Positions 18,561-28,415 of a stretch of 39,641 nt of DNA are shown in pieces. The stretch's first letter is position 1. Every line of letters starts with the position of its first letter. The stretch comes from Bremia lactucae. Taxonomy: Eukaryota > Oomycota > Peronosporomycetes > Peronosporales > Peronosporaceae. Location: positions 390,426 through 430,066 of the forward strand of contig NW_027152191.1 of assembly GCF_004359215.1 (NCBI RefSeq), given 5' to 3'. The translations under genes and the position numbers were made by a program. The notes beneath the pieces are model-generated. The model had not been told where the DNA came from. It worked only from the letters and a program-made list of their open reading frames with translations, and did no database searches.

Positions 18561-19780
18561 TAACTCTAGACAGGACACCGGGAAGGTTCTACTTCTAGGA
18601 GAGGCCTATGCAACTGATGTCGTGTACGACACAGTTGAAAGTGCGTTGACGAGATTTCATACGTCACCAATTCCTACACAGCTCAGAATGACTGGTGTAG
18701 TGAAAAGGACGAACAGAAGTAGTCATGCGTCCAATGGTCCGCCACAGAGCCGAGTAGATAGCGAGCTGACAGGAAGTCAAACGTCGCAAAAACCGGACAG
18801 AGCCTAGAGCCTGGTGCGCTTGCAAGTCGTGCGTTAGCCGAGAGAGCAACGGCACCTGCTTCCAGGTCAAAGGTCACAGTAAGTTGGAAAATGAGAACCC
18901 GACAAAAAAGGACGCACACGAAAATTTCATGACGCGATGGCAAGCGCACAGGACAATCAAAAACAATATCCGGACCTCTAGAGGGGGAGAAAAAGTACTA
19001 TTAGGACTACTACTCCATCTAAAAATGCAGTTTCTATACTACCTTGAGGTACTTACGAAATTACTGCCACGTTTCATCGGGCCGCTTACAGTAGGAGGTT
19101 GAAGATTTAAATTATAGGCTCACTCTCCCGCCGTCTACGAAGACGCACCCCGTCTTTACCGCAACCCGTCTGGAACGGAATGCTGGTCCAGACGAGATCA
19201 CATACCCCCATTCGACTAAGGAAACCGATGGTGACGCTGACCGTGAGTCAAGCGTCGATCAGAGGTGGTGACGAGGAAGGTGAAATACTTTCCACCGACA
19301 AACTCCTCCCACCGTGATATGGACTCGGAGAGCGAGGACGATCGCGCGTGTGACGCGGGTCTCTCAAAATAAGCTTCTCAAGAATGTTTAACCGAAGTTT
19401 CAGCTTTTTGTAATCCTGGCGATCCTTCGAGTGAACATTGACGAGACCCCGATCCGTCACTCAGCAGCGCTCAGCGCCTGCAACTGAACGGAAGCAAGAT
19501 AAACTGCCGCATTGGTGGACGAAATCGCCACTCCTATCGAGCGTCGCCTGCATTGATTAATACTGCTGGGAACCATTGCTTCCTTGTTTGAAGGTTGCTT
19601 GCCCACCGCTCCGTGAAGCATAAGCTTTAGATCCTCGTCTAATGGAGAGAATACCCAAAAATGACGACTCTTAGGAACCGGTCGACGTCCTGCACGTCGA
19701 CGTGCCGGGACTGGTGCCTGCCTATAAGAAAGAGCACCAGTTGAAGCCGTTCAGCTAGTTCCAAATGGACTAGCATGAGA
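18561..19780 (+). pseudogene. Family A integrase tail and chromodomain relic
   Basis: After the protease the sequence jumps to the integrase C-terminus: KFHDAMASAQDNQKQYPDL (18922-18980), LLPRFIGPLTVGG (19061-19100), then in another frame LERNAGPDEITYPHS. Chromodomain-type text follows at about 19570-19735 (RLLAHRSVKHKL, then EPVDVLHVDVPGLVPAYKKE). RT, RNase H and the integrase core are absent, so a deletion of roughly 3 kb is implied near 18600-18900. Confidence 0.65.
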
Positions 19781-20327
19781 AGCGTGATGAGAAGAAGCAG
19801 GGGGTACAGTGCCACCCATGATTCTCTCTTACGCAAACGAGCGAAGTTGATGAGCTGCGACCGTTTTTTCGCCATTTCGGAATGTGGCTGGAAACGGCGC
19901 ACGAATTCTTCTTCGCATTACTCAGTTGTTTCATTTCAACACAACTCGACCAGGATCGAGAAAATACGACCAAGTGATTAATTTTCGCCTTCCACGAATG
20001 TAGACGCCATAATATTTACGAGCATCTATAGTGGGGTGCTGTAGGAGCGACGGACTTGTTTCATCCAAACGAGGCCATTAGGATAGAAATGGCATAGGTG
20101 GTATGCCACCAGTCACATAGCCGCGATCAATACGGCCAAATTGTGACACCAGATATACACATAATTGTGCCGTCGGAGGAGCTTTAAGCTCAGGATCGTC
20201 TGCTTCAGACTTCCTTTTGTGGATGATAGTCTAAGTGACAGAGTATTTACCCAACTGAGAAGCAACCGCACCTTTATAAGCAGTGCTCTCTTAAATAATC
20301 GCTGCGCTAGCTAGCGCAGATGACGAG
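19781..20327. other. Family A 3' spacer, left of B insertion; no sense gene recognised
   Basis: Plus-strand frames carry many stops. One minus-strand frame is moderately open, with protein-like pieces such as ADDPELKAPPTAQLCVYLVS (about 20200-20140) and DARKYYGVYIRGRRK (about 20025-19980), separated by about five stops. It lines up in frame with the open minus-strand stretch at 27116-27490 if element B and one target copy are ignored. No family is recognised. Confidence 0.3.
20302..20319. repeat. Perfect 18-nt palindrome beside the B insertion site
   Basis: CTGCGCTAGCTAGCGCAG equals its own reverse complement with no spacer. It ends 8 bp before the first base of element B. Confidence 0.9.
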
Positions 20328-20810
20328 TGTAATGGGGCACACATCGGTTGGAGAACCGTTGTTGTGGTACATTTACTTTATGGGTAAAATACCCTTTTAT
20401 CTAATTTTAAAATAGTTAGTTACTTAAATACCATTAATTATGGGTAACAAATGTGGTCGCCGCCAGATATAAATCTGGCAGCCAAAATCTATTTTTAATT
20501 AGCAAGGGTAAGGTTTAGATTTAAATAATTAATAAAGTTTAGTTCCCCTTCAGATCTTAAAGCGTTAAGTGCCTTCCTAAGGCTTGCGCATTGATCTGTA
20601 AGAGATAGAAGCGTTTCTAAGGTATATCCTCTTGGGCACTAGTTGCCACTTGGTTCCACGAATCCCTGAATCCCTTGAACTAGGATTCCTTAAGCTTTAA
20701 TAGCTTGTACGACTCCCTGAGTTGTTAAATCCATTAGTTCAATAGAACTAAGTGACTCTTTGAGTCTGAAAGTCTTCCTCTGACTTTAGGAGCGAGGTAG
20801 CTCCGCTACA
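20328..20810 (+). repeat. 5' LTR of element B2
   Basis: This 483-bp LTR starts TGTAATGGGGCAC and ends CTCCGCTACA, aligned with 5977-6488 and with 26814-27115. It contains a 7-bp perfect stem GCCAGAT/ATCTGGC at 20462-20479. The primer site TGGTAGCA is at 20813-20820. Confidence 0.9.
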
Positions 20811-20870
20811 CCTGGTAGCACTAGTTGTCAATCTACGCCTGAGTCTTTACAAGACTAATTTCTCACGAAA

Positions 20871-21860
20871 ATGGAAGAGGTTCCAGAATTGTCAGAAGCG
20901 CAACGCGCCGCTAATGACAAGCTCAAACCTTATTCGGGCTTGAGCACGTGGAATCTATTATCTCCCAGGGACCAGAGGTCCTGCATGCAAGGCTTGAAGC
21001 CTTCATGCGGTATGAAGCCTCTTTGATCGGTCAGGTACAGGACCATTTAGCGGCATCTATGCCAACCCGGTACATCTCTGTACCTGACTGAGAGCCGAGG
21101 GCTCGCCCTCTTACTGTAAATGTGAAAACATTTGAGGGAAAAGAGGGAGAAAATCTCCCTTTTTGGATTAAGCAGATGGAAATGTCCATTAATTCCGCCT
21201 TGTTCTTAACAGAACGGCAAAAGCTGGCTATGGCTATTTCCAAACTTGAAGGTAGAGCCATGGAGTGGGCACTATCGTGCAGCACGTCCATAAACGACGC
21301 TTCCCCCTCATGGGATTCGCTGAAACAGCAAATGACCAGCATGTTTGCACTGCCTGATCAGGCTTTTCGCATGCGAGCACGGCTCCTAGCGACTCGACAG
21401 GGTAAAACAACCCTAGGGGACTTTGTCCAGGAGTCGAGAACTCTCATGGCATCTATGCATCAAGACCCGGTGCAAGAAGCAATTGTAGTGACCATCTTTA
21501 TGGGGGGTCTCAATGAGGGCGTTGCCCCGGACGAAATTGTTCCGATCTCATCCGGCTACGTTCGAAGAGGCAGTTACCATAGCGCCACGCGCCGAGTTTG
21601 ACTTTAAGTCTGCTCGCGTTAGCACGCCTGTTTACCGAACAAGCTCTTCGAGCACATGGATTTCAACTAATAGAGCGGAACCTATGAATTTAAGCCTCAC
21701 TGAGGAAGGAGAAGAGGCTCTTCAAGCTGTGGAACAGCATAAGACCATCCGTAGATGTTAGATGTGCGGAAGCACGAAACATTTACGCCCTGCCTGCCCT
21801 CTTCGAAATTCGCGTAAAGCTCGAAAGAGCTCCAACTCCGACCTATGCCAGAGATCTGGT
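20871..21860 (+). pseudogene. Element B2 gag
   Basis: The start MEEVPELSEAQRAANDKLKP is followed by a frameshift near 20935, a TGA at 21088, then a clean core from 21122 with VKTFEGKEGENLPFWIKQME, KLEGRAMEWALSC and GDFVQESRTLMASMHQDPV. Another shift near 21540 leads to ATFEEAVTIAPRAEFDF. The zinc knuckle near 21755-21797 has spacing C-x2-C-x4-H-x4-C, but a TAG falls inside it, between the first two Cys. Confidence 0.8.
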
Positions 21861-22021
21861 ACGGTGCGGGAAAACGTCGATACCCAGTAGGTGCGGGGCG
21901 CCCTGCTGGGGAAGGCCTAGGCTCGGTTGAACCTCAAGAAAGTGAGAATAAACAGAACCTAGCCCCAATTAGCTCGGTGCTCAATGGCACGGGGCGAGAG
22001 TTCAATCCTGGCTTGCTAGTC

Positions 22022-22420
22022 GCTTAAGCGACTGTAAAGGGCTTTGATAAACCGTGGTCAATTTTAATTGACTCAGGAGCGTCTTGCAATTATGCTCGAC
22101 GCCTTTCCCTTGAAGGAAGTCAGCAATACGTTGAGGCGCTTACAGCGCCTCAAGGTGACACAATCACTGTTCGCTTAGCGACTGGAACTCGTGTCACTGT
22201 TCCCAAGGTTCCATTGAACTTAGGTACAAAGTTTCTGGACTTTGTCAGTATGGAACGCTGTCTCGTCCTTGATTTGGATTCGAGATATGATCTCATCATT
22301 GGTATGGCCTGGTTAGAACACCATGAGCCATGGATCGACTGGAGGTCTAAGACCTTAGGCGCCGCGCGCAATGTTCCTAGCAAAGTTTTGGAGAGTCATG
22401 AACCCACCTTTGCTAGGCAA
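22022..22420 (+). pseudogene. Element B2 aspartic protease
   Basis: The open frame reads PWSILIDSGASCNYARRLSL (active-site DSGA at about 22069-22080), TVRLATGTRVTVPKVPLNLG and YDLIIGMAWLEHHEPWIDWR (about 22285-22345). It looks like an intact retropepsin domain, which would cut the Gag-Pol precursor, but it is not expressed as a fusion because gag is broken upstream. Confidence 0.75.
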
Positions 22421-23250
22421 CAAAAGCGCTATTGGCGCGGATCATTGAATGAGTCTGTCAGTGTTTTAGACATTGGCATGTCTAAGTTAATAAACTCTAG
22501 TGTTAAATCATTAATTCTGAGCCCGACTCAGCAAAAATCAGTGGAACGGCACGTAATCCGTCGAGTGACACTCGTTATAATAACGATTCACTAAATGCTG
22601 AAAGCATTGTTGGCCTAAGGCCAAATCATCAAGGGTGCAATATCCCTGAAATACGTCGAGTGGCACGTCTAGGTCCACCGAGTGTGGTCGGCCGAGGTGG
22701 CACCATACTGAGTGTCAATAGTGACGCTATTGGCGGTTCGCCAGGGCAGTTTGGGTCAAACCCTCCTAATGCACGTGAAGCGACATGTAAACGTTCGCTG
22801 GATAAGGAAGTTGAATTACCTAACTCCTTGTCGGATGTCAAATTAGACACCATGTCTTGTATAGAACCAATACAGACTGGAAAACCCGGGGACGTGAATG
22901 TCCCGGCCTCTAAGAGGCGTATTGTCTCCATTCCAAGACAGGATGGACACGAAGCGTGTATACCCTCACAAAGTCATACGAGTGAGCATGTACATACGCT
23001 TGTAAATGGCGTAACCGGTAACATTGAGGGGGAAGTTAGCCTTGCGGCAATCCCCTCGTTACATGCTCCTTTAGAGCTAGACGAAATGTCTATTGATGAA
23101 TGCGGTCGAGCCTTAAAAGCTAGTGACTTATCTGAAATGGTGGTCATTCGACCTATGGTTGAGTTAAACTCATCGTCACTTCTAGACGAAGCTGTCCTGG
23201 ATGACACAGAAGCTGCACTTAGTGCGCGAAATGGGTCATCGATCCCTTAA
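22421..23250 (+). other. Element B2 protease-RT linker, open 196-codon stretch
   Basis: The frame 22660-23250 is open with a Ser/Asp/Glu-rich product that lacks known domains. It sits where Gypsy elements have a variable linker between protease and RT. It ends at a TAA just before the RT entry. Function is unknown. Confidence 0.4.
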
Positions 23251-24050
23251 GATTTTACGGACCCCTTTTATTCCTTAATTAAGGAATTCCAAGATGTGGT
23301 ATGTAATAACCCGCCATCTGTTTTTACCTCCGGGTAGAGGTGTTCGTCATGAAATTGACTTAGTTCCGGGAACCAAATACTGTGTCACAAGACAATGACC
23401 TTTACCGAAGGAGCAGTGTGACGTCATTGACAAATTCTCCGTGCTAAGCACAAGGCTGGAATGGTACGAGAGAGCACATTTCCTCATTCGACACCGACAA
23501 TTTGTGCCAAAAAACCAAATGGTAAATGGCGCATTGTACATGCTTATAATATGCTTAATGCTGCCACAATACCAGCACAAACCCCCATTTCTAGAAAGGA
23601 TGTTCTTCAGAACAATATGGTGGGTGTACAATGTACGTGCGTTGGACTTAGTCGATGGTTATTACCAATTGCTCATGCGAGCTAGTGATATCCCGCTTAC
23701 AGCGGTTAGCGCCCCAAGCGGCATGTTATGGGAGTGGCTGGTTATGCCACAAGGGCTTTCCAACGCCCCGGCAACATTTAATCGTCTAGTGACGCAACTG
23801 TTTCGCCCTCATCGAGGTTATGCACAGACTTATTTCAATGACATTTTTGTCCATAGTCGTGCGGAGCATGGTCGGTCGGATATGGAAAACCATTTAGACC
23901 ATTTGCGAGCAGTGCTCGAGTGCATGCGCACAAACAAATTGTATGCCAATGCATCTAAATGCATTTTTGGCGCCGACGAGATTCTTTTATTAGGATAATT
24001 CATTGGAAAGCGAGGCCTAAGAGCGGATCACGCTAAGGTAAAAGCCATAG
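23251..24050 (+). pseudogene. Element B2 reverse transcriptase, active site mutated
   Basis: RHEIDLVPGTKYCVTRQ precedes a TGA (Trp expected) at 23397. ESTFPHSTPTICAKKPNGKW lies at 23467-23530, and, after a frameshift near 23620, ALDLVDGYYQLLMRASDIPL, MPQGLSNAPATFNRLVTQLF and TYFNDIFVHSRAE. The usual YFDD is YFND (Asn codon 23837-23839), removing a metal-binding Asp. A TAA at 23995 interrupts the palm/thumb boundary. Confidence 0.85.
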
Positions 24051-24690
24051 TAAATTGGCGATTCCTAAAAACCAAAAAGGATTTGCGAAAGTGGTTGGTC
24101 TCGCCAATTATTTACACAAATATAGCGAAAATTACGCTGATATGGCTAGGCCATTATCTAATCTCTTTAAAAAAAATACAGAAAGGTGCTGGACTAGCAC
24201 CGAAAATAATGCTTTTCGAGCAGTTAAGGATAGTCTTATCCATGCCCCGTTTCTGGCACTGCCAAACCCGAATTGTTCTTTCAGTGTCGTCTGTGACGCA
24301 TCAGATTTTGCCATTGGCAGTGCTCTGTTACAAACAGATGTTGAGGGGCATGAACGTGTTATTGCATTCGAGTCTAGATAGCTTAAAGCTGCGGAAAAGA
24401 ATTACCCAGTTCATGACAAAGAGTTCCTTGCAATGAAGTATGCTCTCGTCAAATTCAGAGTTCATCTGCTCGGCTCTAAGCCGTTTGTGATTTGTACAGA
24501 TCACGCGTCATTACGCACGGCGACTAAGTCGCCCCATCTCTCACAGAGAATGGCCCGATGGCTATCCTTATATGCGGAATACATCTTCGAGGTGAAGTAT
24601 AAACCCGGCAAGCGGAATTCTTTGGCCGATACGTGATAACGCAGGCCGGATTATGAGCTTTCTCATTTAACGACAATCTCGTAACCTATT
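24051..24690 (+). pseudogene. Element B2 RNase H
   Basis: LANYLHKYSENYADMARPLS (about 24095-24155) is RT thumb. FSVVCDASDFAIGSALLQTD (24280-24340) opens RNase H with its Asp. After a TAG at 24379, HDKEFLAMKYALVKFRVHLL, FVICTDHASLR and MARWLSLYAEYIFEVKYKPG follow. A TGA at 24634 cuts the ADTLSR-type end. Confidence 0.8.
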
Positions 24691-26468
24691 CCTTTCGGCA
24701 TAGGTGTACGCCAAGGACGAACAGTGTGTAGCTCTGCTACGAGCTTTAAAGAACTCGGATTCGTTATTTAAATTGCCGGCACGTTTGCGTGCAACGTTAC
24801 ATCGATTTTCTATCGATAACAAACTATTGCTTTATTGCACGGACACTACGGACCCTCCGCGTGTCGTTATTCCTCATGATGAGGATTTGAAGTACTTCAT
24901 CCTCTATGAGCACACGATACTGTCCTTGGTGGTCATCTCGGTAGAGAAAAGACCTACGGCTCTATAAGCCAGAGTTATTGGTGGCCCAAACTTTATAAAT
25001 GGGTCAGCACATATGCGAAACGTGCCAACGGGTTAAACCCTCGGCACATGCTGCTGCGCCACTGGCGAGTCTTGCCGTCCCCATAGGATGCTGGGAGTCC
25101 ATTAGTATGAATTTTATTTTTGGGCTACCGAAAGATTCAGCCGGTAATTCCGGTATAGTGGTCTTTGTTGACCGTTTGAGCAAAATGGCTCACTTAGCGG
25201 CCGTGCCGGATTCAATTAATGGAGAGGGTACAGCTAAGCTGTTTATCGATCGCGTGTTTCAACAACATGGTTTGACAGTGGCAATTGTCTCTGATCGGGA
25301 TCCCCGTTTCACAGGTAAATTCTGGAAATCAATTTTCCGAGTGCTTGGCACCAGATTGGATATGTCCACTGCGGACCATCCGCAAACCGATGGTCAAACT
25401 GAACGTGTCAATCACGTCAATGAAGACGTTTTACGCAGCGAATGTGCTCAGACACCAAAGCGCTGGAGCTCAATGCTCCCAGTAGTGGAGTTTGCGTCAA
25501 ATAACGCTGTTCATGCCTCTACAGGATATACTTCGTTCTACGTAAACGGTCTTACCCACCCGCGCGTTCCATTAACGATACCACTGCGTGGTTCAGGGCT
25601 TGGTGGGGGAGAATTGGCCGATAGGCTTGCTGATATCAGCCCTGTTACCGTTCGGAAACAAGTAAGCGAGTTTCTAGCGACGCGATTAAGTGTCTTCAGA
25701 CATGTAAGGGATACGATGGCTGATAGCCAAGACAAACAAAAAGAACAAGCAGATGCCAAAGGCAGAAGCTGTATTAATTCTTATATGGTCGGAAACCGAG
25801 TTTTACTAAACGCTAAAAACCTACCTACCAAATTGGTTTCCGCGGTCTTCAAGACCAAATTGCGCCCGCGCTTTATTGGGCCATTTACGGTCGTGGCCAA
25901 GAAGGGCCTTGCTTATACGCTTAACCTTTCCAGCAAGCTGCGTACACACCCAGTGTTTTACGTTGGCTTGCTTAAGCCATATCGGGACCCTTCCCACGTG
26001 GACTTGAAGGAACTTGCGCCGAGGCAGGCGGTCGTGCCGAAGATTGTTGCATCCTCACCAGGATATCCAAATGGCCCTCTAAACGAGGCTGCTGACGCTC
26101 CAGCGTCGAAAGACGGTTCCGAACCGCCTCAAAAGAGCTCTCAACCCGAGCAAGGACCTCACGAAGAAGTTGCACCTCGTGCCGTAGAGCATCAAATGCT
26201 TCCGCCGAAATTTCGGTCCCCTCCCGCGCTGCTTGATGCGCCGGGGAACCTTCAGTTTCATGTGGAGAAACTTTTAAAGCGACGATATCGTGAGGGTCAA
26301 TACCAGTATCTCGTGAAGTGGCTAGGGTACCCCTCTTCTGAAAACTCTTGGGAGTTCGAGGTACCTCTTCGGCAAGATTGCCCGTACGCCGTTGACGTTT
26401 TTGAGCGCCAAGCTCAGGTCAACTCGCGTCAAACGACGCTTCCCACCACTAAACATGGGATTAGGTGA
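24691..26468 (+). pseudogene. Element B2 integrase with chromodomain
   Basis: The zinc-binding region spans 24830-25030 with shifts near 24923 and 24998. The remaining frame 24999-26468 (489 codons) is open. Numbering from 24999, the CETC half of the zinc site is C6/C9. The first catalytic Asp is replaced by Asn38 (SMNFIFG, codon 25110-25112). Asp99 (SDRDPRF) and Glu135 (GQTERVN) give the D-35-E spacing. A chromodomain, EKLLKRRYREGQYQYLVKWL, lies at about residues 420-460. Without the first Asp strand transfer should fail. Confidence 0.85.
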
Positions 26469-26813
26469 ATCTAAAGCCTCAGTGCGGCTTCGATCCTTCG
26501 TTGTACGGTCAACCGAAGCACTGAAACATCGGCTAGGCCTTTCTTCGTTTTGTGGCATAAATGCCGAACGTAACTGGCCTTTGGCCTTAAGCTTGGCGAA
26601 GTCGAAGCGAAGCTTCCGTTCCAAACGAACATCACCTCTATCCGCAGGCTCTCTGATATTCCAGATATTACGGAGTTTGCGGGCCCGGTGAACCCAGTTC
26701 TCAAATGAGACTTCGTTTTTCAGTCCTTGTTTCGTTTGGAAACAATACGATCGAAATTTCCCTCATGGAGGCCACCGAAGCCCCACGGGCTTGATCACGT
26801 AAACGCGTCAGAT
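26469..26813 (+). other. Element B2 3' spacer, truncated
   Basis: Noncoding on the plus strand. It matches 5200-5520 of the B1 relic. The polypurine tract and about 450 bp present in B1 are missing: sequence passes from AAACGCGTCAG directly into the middle of the LTR. Confidence 0.6.
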
Positions 26814-27115
26814 AAGGGTAATGTTTTTAGATTTAAATAAAGTTCAGTCCCCCTTTTGATCTTAAAGCGTTAAGTGCCTTCTCAAGGCTTGCGCATTGAT
26901 CTGTAAGAGATAGAAGCCTTTCTTAGGTATGTCCTCTTGGGCACTAGTTGCCACTTGGTTCTACGAATCCCTGAATCCCTTGAGCTAGGATTCCTTAAGC
27001 TTTATTAGCTTGTACGACTCCCTGAGTTGTTAAACCCATTAGTTCAATAGAACTAAGTGACTCTCTGAGTCTGAAAGTCTTCCTCTGACTTTAGGAGCGA
27101 GGTAGCCCCGCTACA
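26814..27115 (+). repeat. 3' LTR of element B2, 5'-truncated
   Basis: It aligns with 20504-20810 of the 5' LTR and ends GCCCCGCTACA. The first 176 bp (U3 start) are absent. The deletion that removed them also took the polypurine tract, so it happened after integration. Confidence 0.85.
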
Positions 27116-27490
27116 ACGAAACAGTTGCCTTGAAGACGTCAGGCAGGTTCGCCTTCGCAACAAAAGGCGTCTCCACGTTGATAGCAATGAGTGTAATTTG
27201 GATGGGCATTATAGCGCCATCACCCTTCTCAATTAGCTCGCTGTGCTTATATATAAGGTGATGGCAGCTATGTGGACTCATTGTAGTCAACAATGAGCGA
27301 CAGAACTTCATCCTCACTACGAAAGTGGGATGGATCATTGAGCCAAGTAAACAGCGCGACAGCAGAAGCTGTCGGTGTTGTAATTGAGACACCAGGCGGC
27401 GGTGGCGTATTATCGCGATCGTGCGCTTCGTGTTAGGTTGTTTGGGTCTATTGGCAGACGACCCATCAGCTTTGCCCTTCTAAAGTGGCA
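27116..27490 (-). other. Antisense open stretch in family A 3' spacer
   Basis: One minus-strand frame is open for about 125 codons, with words such as ADGSSANRPKQPNTKRTIAI (27465-27406) and EKGDGAIMPIQITLIAINVE (27230-27171). A second minus frame is open over 27420-27270 with VSITTPTASAVALFTWLNDP, so a frameshift pair is possible. No start, domain or family is recognised. It sits just inside the 3' LTR of the family A element, antisense to its genes. Confidence 0.3.
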
Positions 27491-27649
27491 TGTTAAGCGC
27501 CGTGTGATGTCACCCGAGTAGGTGCACACACTGATCGCTAAAGGAGTGGCTGAGTGGACTCAAGCGGCGCGACGTAAGTGGCTCGCTGTCCCTCTATCCT
27601 TTCGTTGACGATCTAACAAAATGTAATTAGTTTTAATACAGGGAGGGGA
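27491..27649 (+). other. Family A 3' end with polypurine tract
   Basis: No gene was seen. CAGGGAGGGG at 27639-27648 directly precedes the LTR start and is the likely polypurine tract. It establishes that the LTR to its right is a 3' LTR of a rightward element. Confidence 0.6.
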
Positions 27650-28141
27650 TAACGGGCTAAAGTGCCTAGTGTTTCAAGCCCGTTAAGTACACTTAACGGG
27701 AAGCCAATTACTTCATATAAAGTAATATGTCCTGCCTCTAGGAGGATCACAAAGCGACCCACCCCTTGTGTATGCGATGTATATTGGGACATTTACATTG
27801 AAAGGAATGACGTCTAGCGTCATCGACGAGCAGAGGTATTCGGAACAATACGCTCGCCACGTAAGAATGCACATTTACAAAGATGGCATCTATTCATTAA
27901 TTAATAAGGTTTTGTATTTAATTTCATTAAATATGAATCAGTCCAAAACGACTTAAATAACAAGAGCGCAGAGACGGATAACCGCTTTCGCGACGACACT
28001 TGTTCTAAGGTACAAGTCCGTTGTGTGAGGTCGCGTTAAGCGCCCACTAACTACCTCACTGCACGTGAGAGAAGACGGACAAATTGCTTTCTTGCTGTGC
28101 TTAAAGGTAGTGCGAGGCAGCTTTAAAAGCGCCCGCCTACA
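27650..28141 (+). repeat. 3' LTR of rightward family A element
   Basis: It aligns with the reverse complement of 1100-1652: TAACGGGCTA start (first bases changed from TGTAACGGG), TTAAGTACA, the TGACGTCTAGCGTCA palindrome at 27808-27822, AGACGGAT…ACCGC, ACCTCACTGCACG and the GCCCGCCTACA end. It is about 490 bp, some 60 bp shorter than the left copy. It ends 274 bp before the phosphomannomutase start codon. Confidence 0.8.
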
Positions 28142-28415
28142 CTTTCGGTCATCTACAGCCGTAGCGAATCGAATAAATTTCGGCTTCTTCCTACAAGAAA
28201 CTTCTATTGATTATTAAGTGACACGTTTAAATAAAATATAAAAATATAATTTATTTCGTCTCCGTCGAGGCATTTTAGCGCTCACAAAATTGTCAAAATC
28301 ACAAAAAGCATTATACTGTAGCTGTAAAAGACACAATTTGTGAAAATTGATTAGCACATCAAACATTTTTTTTACTGTGATGTTCGAAACTAGGAGTTAT
28401 TCGTGAGTGGCCAAT
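28142..28415 (+). promoter_or_regulatory. Upstream region of phosphomannomutase gene
   Basis: AT-rich, with no open frame. AATAAAATATAAAAATATAA lies at 28231-28250, and ATCAAACATT followed by a T run at 28358-28375 could serve as an initiator-type start. The retroelement LTR abuts directly, so LTR-derived promoter input is possible but unproven. Confidence 0.35.

Larger units (their letters stand above)
20328..27115 (+). mobile_element. Family B Gypsy element (copy B2), nearly full length, inactive
   Basis: The order is LTR, primer site, gag, protease, long linker, RT, RNase H, integrase with chromodomain, short spacer, truncated LTR. Flanks ACGAG (20323-20327) and ACGAA (27116-27120) suggest a 5-bp target duplication with one mismatch. 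Lesions include in-frame stops at 21088-21090, 21759-21761, 23397-23399, 23995-23997, 24379-24381 and 24634-24636, several frameshifts, and catalytic Asp to Asn changes in RT and integrase. It lies in the 3' spacer of the older family A element. Confidence 0.9.

Noticed and set aside
19460..19760. Minus-strand open frame continuing the antisense stretch of the family A spacer
   Set aside because: The plus strand here encodes chromodomain-type sequence (DVPGLVPAY), so the antisense openness in this part is best explained as its shadow.
28407..28415. GTG start for phosphomannomutase three codons upstream
   Set aside because: An ATG is present at 28416 in frame, and eukaryotic initiation at GTG is not needed.
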